Assembly: GCA_005408345.1 (NCBI GenBank)
Contig: SEMN01000186.1
Span: 806,001-870,000 of the forward strand
DNA: 64,000 nt
Source of the DNA: Macquaria australasica
Lineage: Eukaryota; Chordata; Actinopteri; Centrarchiformes; Percichthyidae
Reading direction: 5' to 3'
Shown: one piece after another, positions 59,961 to 64,000 of the stretch
Layout of the letters: each line of letters begins with the position of its first letter
Position numbering within the stretch: the first letter of the stretch is position 1
Translations under genes and position numbers: made by a program
Notes under the pieces: generated by a model
What the model was told of the DNA's origin: nothing
Seen by the model: the letters and a program-made list of their open reading frames with translations, nothing else
Databases searched by the model: none

Positions 59961-62900
59961 ATGTCTATACCCAGCGGCAGCCCAGAAAGAGAGGGCTCAA
60001 GTGGGGCTCTCCCTCAGCTAGAGTGCCCTTCTTCCCCTCCCGGCATGGACCCAGACCCACCGTCAACGGGCAGCCCAGTGCTCAGCCCAGACTCATCTTC
60101 CCATGATGCAGTGCTGTCGGCACCAGCGGCCTCCCCGGCAGACTCGGAGAACCTGAGTCCTGATGAACTGGAGCTGCTGGCCAAACTGGAGGAGCAGAAC
60201 AGGTGAGAACAATACATCATCATGTTTAACTATTGGAGTGAAAACCAAACAGTTATTACAGGTGTACAGTAGCAGGATCAACCAGTTAACACTGTTGAAT
60301 GGGTGTATGTAAAGTTTTAAACTTCCTAATAATTGACTGTTTGCTAAACCCCTCCCCCTAGCAACTTAGCAACCCAAGCTGGGCACAGCAGGCCTGTCGA
60401 GCTTTGGATTTGTCCACATGCTGGTGTTTTGTAGAGTTTGAAGGGTCCTGTCTTTCTTTTCTGTTTTTTTTTTTGTTTTTTGTTTTTTTGCCTTTCCAAA
60501 AGCAAAGAAATAAGAGAAAAGTGTAAGGAACAGATTAATCAGCTCTAACATAAGATGAAGTCATTAGCATGTCCAGCTAATTAGCTTACTACATACAGTA
60601 ATCAACTGTTACTTACAAGGCCAAGGAGCACATCATTAACTAACTACATCAGTTTTTTTGTTTAAAGGTTATGTTAAAAAAAAAAAAAAAGTAAGATAAC
60701 ATAAACAGCTCTGTCCTGATCGTTGTTGGATATGAGAAAGGCTGCACATGTTCATGCCGTACGAGAACGGAAAGCTTGACAGGCGTACCAACACCAACTG
60801 TGAAAAAGGCCCCCTCTAGCAGACTTCGTCGCCTATCTCTGTCCCCACTCTGCCTCACTTTACACCGTCTCGGGGCCAATCAGAACTACGCCCAGATTTG
60901 CCTTTTTCACCTGAAGCTGTTTGAAGTCCGACACACATCCGACAGACTCTTCTGGATATTACGTGGTGGGAATTGTTGGGTCTCTGTAAATAATATTACA
61001 AAGCGTACGGTCTAGATCTGCCCTTTATGAAAAGTGCCCTGAGAGAACTTTTGTTATGGGTTGGCACTATGCCGTATAAATAAAATGTAATTGAATTGAA
61101 TTGAACTTTATTCCAACTGTCATCTGGTGTGGTCAGTTCAGTGTCGTTGTACCTGTAAGGTAGGGTAATTAAATTAAAAGAATAATTTAACCAAAGAAAT
61201 GACAATGGACAAGAAAAGTCTGTAAACTGTAGATAGTTGATGTTTGAAGTAAAATCTCCTGATCAAACAAGAACACAAACTCAAGAATAAAGATGAAAGA
61301 ACGGGCAAATAGGTCAAGTTAAAAGTGTACTTTCAGTTTGACTTCAGCTGCAGCGGCTGAAGTACAGAAAATAATGAGGGTTGAAGGTAGCGTTAAAACA
61401 GCAACTAATTAATGAGATGGTCTAATATGGGATATAATTAGAACTTCATGATAGGGGATGAAAAATATGATCTCTAGGGGCCGTTTGTAAAAAGACGATA
61501 GTGGTACAGGTTGTCAGCAAACTAGATAGCTGTTCATCATCCTGAAATTGTACAGTTTCACATACATTTTTAGTGTGTGAGTTGTGATCCCACACAGAGA
61601 ACTTTTTCTGTATTAAATGCCAAATATTGTGCCGTACATAGCAACCACTAATAGTACCGTCCTCAGTTAATTACCTTGATGAAAATAAACAGAATATTGC
61701 AGAACTCCCAGAAGTTTGCTAAACTGAAGAAGAAAATCTGTCCTTCACTGGCCTGGCGAGAGCTTTTAAATTGATCTTTCCCTGATTTTTAAGAGTGCAT
61801 GTAATATTTGTGAGGCTTAAAGTGATACTCGAACCCCAGTCTAACTTTTGAGTATGAGAAGATTGACTTGATTCAGTCCTGTGAAAAAGTAAGCATACAG
61901 ATGGATACCAGCAGGGGTGGTTTAAAACATTTCTATGGATGTTTTGATTTAATCTAACCATCACGAATCCAAGCAGACTGCAGCAACTGTGCTCCATTAA
62001 ACAGTGAAACAAAATGTTTTACAGTCCACATTTGATACTCAAATAATACATTTCAGCTGCTTTAAGGCTGTAGTCACAGGGATTTCTGGAGAAATAGTGT
62101 AATACTCTATTTCGCAGCGTTTTTAGACACAGATCCCTTTGGACTGGAAACCTTGTCATTGTTCAAGGTGTGTAACAGTGCAAAGGGATTTGTGTAAGAT
62201 GACCACAAGCCAATGTCAATTTGACCTAGAATCATAAATCTGTGTGCCCTACATCTGCAAGAAATACACTGGGTAATAACAAAAAATGGGTATGTAGGTT
62301 AGTGTTTTACAAAACACTGACTAGGTGGGCACTGGGCAGTATATCAGTGTTTGTCTTTGGAAAACGTTTCTTTTTGTAACATTTTAAGTTTGAGAAGAAG
62401 AAGAAGAACAGAAGCACTGGGATTAGGTCACCAGTTGATTTTAGGCACTGTCGCCCCTTAGTATTGAAAACAAAAAGGTTAACATTCCCATTTCATCTAG
62501 TGTTTGTCATACAGTATATATCATTGCAATACAAACATTATTAAAATTATATTGTCAATAAACACCACAAAGATTTTACTTTCTCTCAGAGTGATATCTG
62601 ACACACACTGACAAGAATGCCGCTTCATTATTCACATTACCAGCACGACTTCCTGTTGTCAGAGTCTCTCCATCAGAAGAACACTTGGGTCACTAAACTC
62701 AATAACAAGTAAAACACATACATGTACTCTGGATGCTACTGTATGTTCTTTCAGGAAGCTCATTATTTAATCAGTTCAGGATCTGTTTCTTCAGGGATAT
62801 TATCTGAAAATGTACCCACCACTGCAGAAACTAAACTACATTTAGTTTTCATTAGACTTTATTAACCCCATCAGGGACTCAAAAGACAGTAAATCACTTT

Positions 62901-63448
62901 TAAAAGAAAAAGGAGCCACATACTGTACAATTCCTCCTCCAGCCATCACAGCTGTGTGTGTAATATCCTCATGGGCCTCTGATTCTGTAGTTTAAGGTAA
63001 CAAGCCCTGAGGCTCCTGGTGCCTCTGCAAGGTTGTGCACAAACTGCACTGATCCTCGCAATGTCACAGTCTGCCTTAATGTCACATCTGCCTGCCAGTG
63101 ACTCCTAATGCTCATTTTAGCTTCCCTGTCACTCACCAATGTGTGTACAATCTTGTATAGGGCAAACATGCTGTGCCATGTAATCATGGGCCTTTTCCAT
63201 CAGAAAGAATCAATTGTAATTTGAGATTCCTGTCCTCATAAACTGTCTCTTCACGCAGGTTACTGGAGGCTGATTCCAAGTCCATGCGGTCGATGAGCGG
63301 CTCACGGCGCAACAGCGGCTCCTCACTGGTGTCCAGCTCCTCGGCCTCCTCCAACCTGTCACACCTGGAGGAGGACACCTGGATCCTGTGGGGCCGCATC
63401 GTCAACGAGTGGGAAGAGTGGAGACGCAAGAAGGACAAACTCCTGAAG
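59961..63448 (+). CDS. evi5l: EVI5-like TBC protein, N-terminal part (runs off window)
   Basis: Two coding exons are visible: 59961-60202 and 63259-63448, joined in phase inside the Arg of LEEQNR. The protein starts MSIPSGSPEREGSSG, then SPVLSPDSSS, DSENLSPDELELLAKLEEQN, SKSMRSMSGSRRNSGSSLVS and HLEEDTWILWGRIVNEWEEW before the donor at 63449. SENLSPDELELL and LLEADSKSMRSM match EVI5L better than EVI5 (which has LETDSKSLRSV). EVI5L is a Rab GTPase-activating protein, with Rab10 reported as a target; its TBC and coiled-coil parts lie beyond the window. The ATG at 59961 (CACCGCCATGT) is chosen because an in-frame stop lies at 59877-59879 and its Kozak context is good. The N-terminus is about 35 residues longer than the human protein I recall. 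Confidence 0.93.
60203..63258 (+). other. evi5l: intron 2 of evi5l
   Basis: About 3.1 kb, donor AG/GTGAGA and acceptor CTTCACGCAG. Contains a family-T repeat tail (60959-61108), poly-A/T runs near 60465-60490 and 60670-60690, and no other recognisable exon. Confidence 0.8.
60959..61108 (+). repeat. LINE/SINE-type 3' tail with TTGAA repeats (family T, copy 2)
   Basis: GGTGGGAATTGTTGGGTCTC, ACGGTCTAGATCTGCCCTTT, AAAAGTGCCCTGAGAGAACT, and TATAAATAAAATGTAATTGA precede a TTGAA tail. It is the same unit as 1564-1698, with about one difference per 10 bases by eye. Confidence 0.8.
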
Positions 63449-64000
63449 GTGGGGATCAGGGACGTTTAAAGATTGTGATGTCACATGCAGCATTTTCCTA
63501 AGAATGAGTCCCTGAATGTAATTAACAGTAAGATCATCGGTATGAAGATCATCACCCTCCTCATTTTATTTTTTACATCTTGTTGGTCAGGTTTCACGGG
63601 ATGTTTACTGCATCGCTTTACGGAACAAACCACAAAGAGAGCCCCGTAAATCCCTGACTCATTGCACCTTTTATGCAGAAGCTGGTTGGCCGTCTATATC
63701 CGCACACAGACTTTGTCACTGGTCTGTTTTTATTCATAAGGTCACAGTGTGCGTCCTTTTTAGCTGTGTGCATGTGTGTGTCAGAAACATGTAGCTCAGT
63801 GTTGTCTGAGAGCCCAGGGTTTATTTTCACTGACGTTTCCCTACAACTGAACAGAGTCTGGGAAGAAAACCTTCAAGATCTCTCTCTGACTCCGTTGCCA
63901 CGTGTTTACACAATAGTTTTAATATGAGTACACCAATACGCCTCTCTCTGCATCCTCTGTCTCTCCTCCTTTCCTCTCTGTGTCCTCTGTGACAAAAAGA

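Overview
The window looks like nuclear DNA of a spiny-rayed (percomorph-type) teleost fish. It contains spliced vertebrate genes with GT-AG introns, long (GT)n, (CA)n and (TA)n microsatellites, a Tc1-type transposon with long terminal inverted repeats, a tRNA-derived SINE, non-LTR retrotransposon pieces and several interspersed repeats of the kind common in percomorph genomes. There is no operon, phage, plasmid or CRISPR content. Gene names come from remembered protein-family sequence, not from a database search.

Layout. 1-31 kb is gene-poor. It holds an odd AT-rich block with repeated TGCCTAAGTCA motifs and a possible small exon (1-900), microsatellites, a decayed LINE (12.7-14.3 kb), one intronless two-domain C-type lectin gene (15.4-16.1 kb, +), a possible transposon-derived exon (18.0 kb), a complete but dead Tc1-like element (19.2-20.7 kb) and a LINE reverse-transcriptase fragment (25.3-25.7 kb, -). 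Several stretches read like conserved non-coding DNA rather than repeats.

31-44 kb is the gene-dense core. A CCN1/CYR61-type matricellular gene (+, six coding exons, 379 codons) has a TATA/CCAAT/GC-box promoter with TEAD-like sites. It converges on ddx39a (-, nine coding exons, 427 codons), the DECD-box helicase of mRNA export. Their poly(A) signals lie within about 50 bp of each other.

47-64 kb is the 5' part of evi5l (+). A CpG-rich, CCAAT-clustered promoter and a non-coding first exon are followed by an intron of about 11.9 kb, the first coding exon at 59,961 and the second at 63,259. The gene runs off the right edge before its TBC domain.

The neighbourhood EVI5-type, CCN1-type and DDX39-type gene recalls human 1p22 (EVI5, CCN1), 19p13 (EVI5L, DDX39A) and 6p21 (DDX39B). 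It therefore looks like one member of an ancient duplicated chromosome block. I found no clearly new multi-gene system. The best leads are the tandem lectin with a QPD motif and a paired loss of inner cysteines, the extra hinge intron in the ccn1-type gene, the convergent ccn1/ddx39a 3' ends, unassigned minus-strand coding-like segments at 44.6 and 46.0-46.4 kb, and the motif-rich left-edge block.
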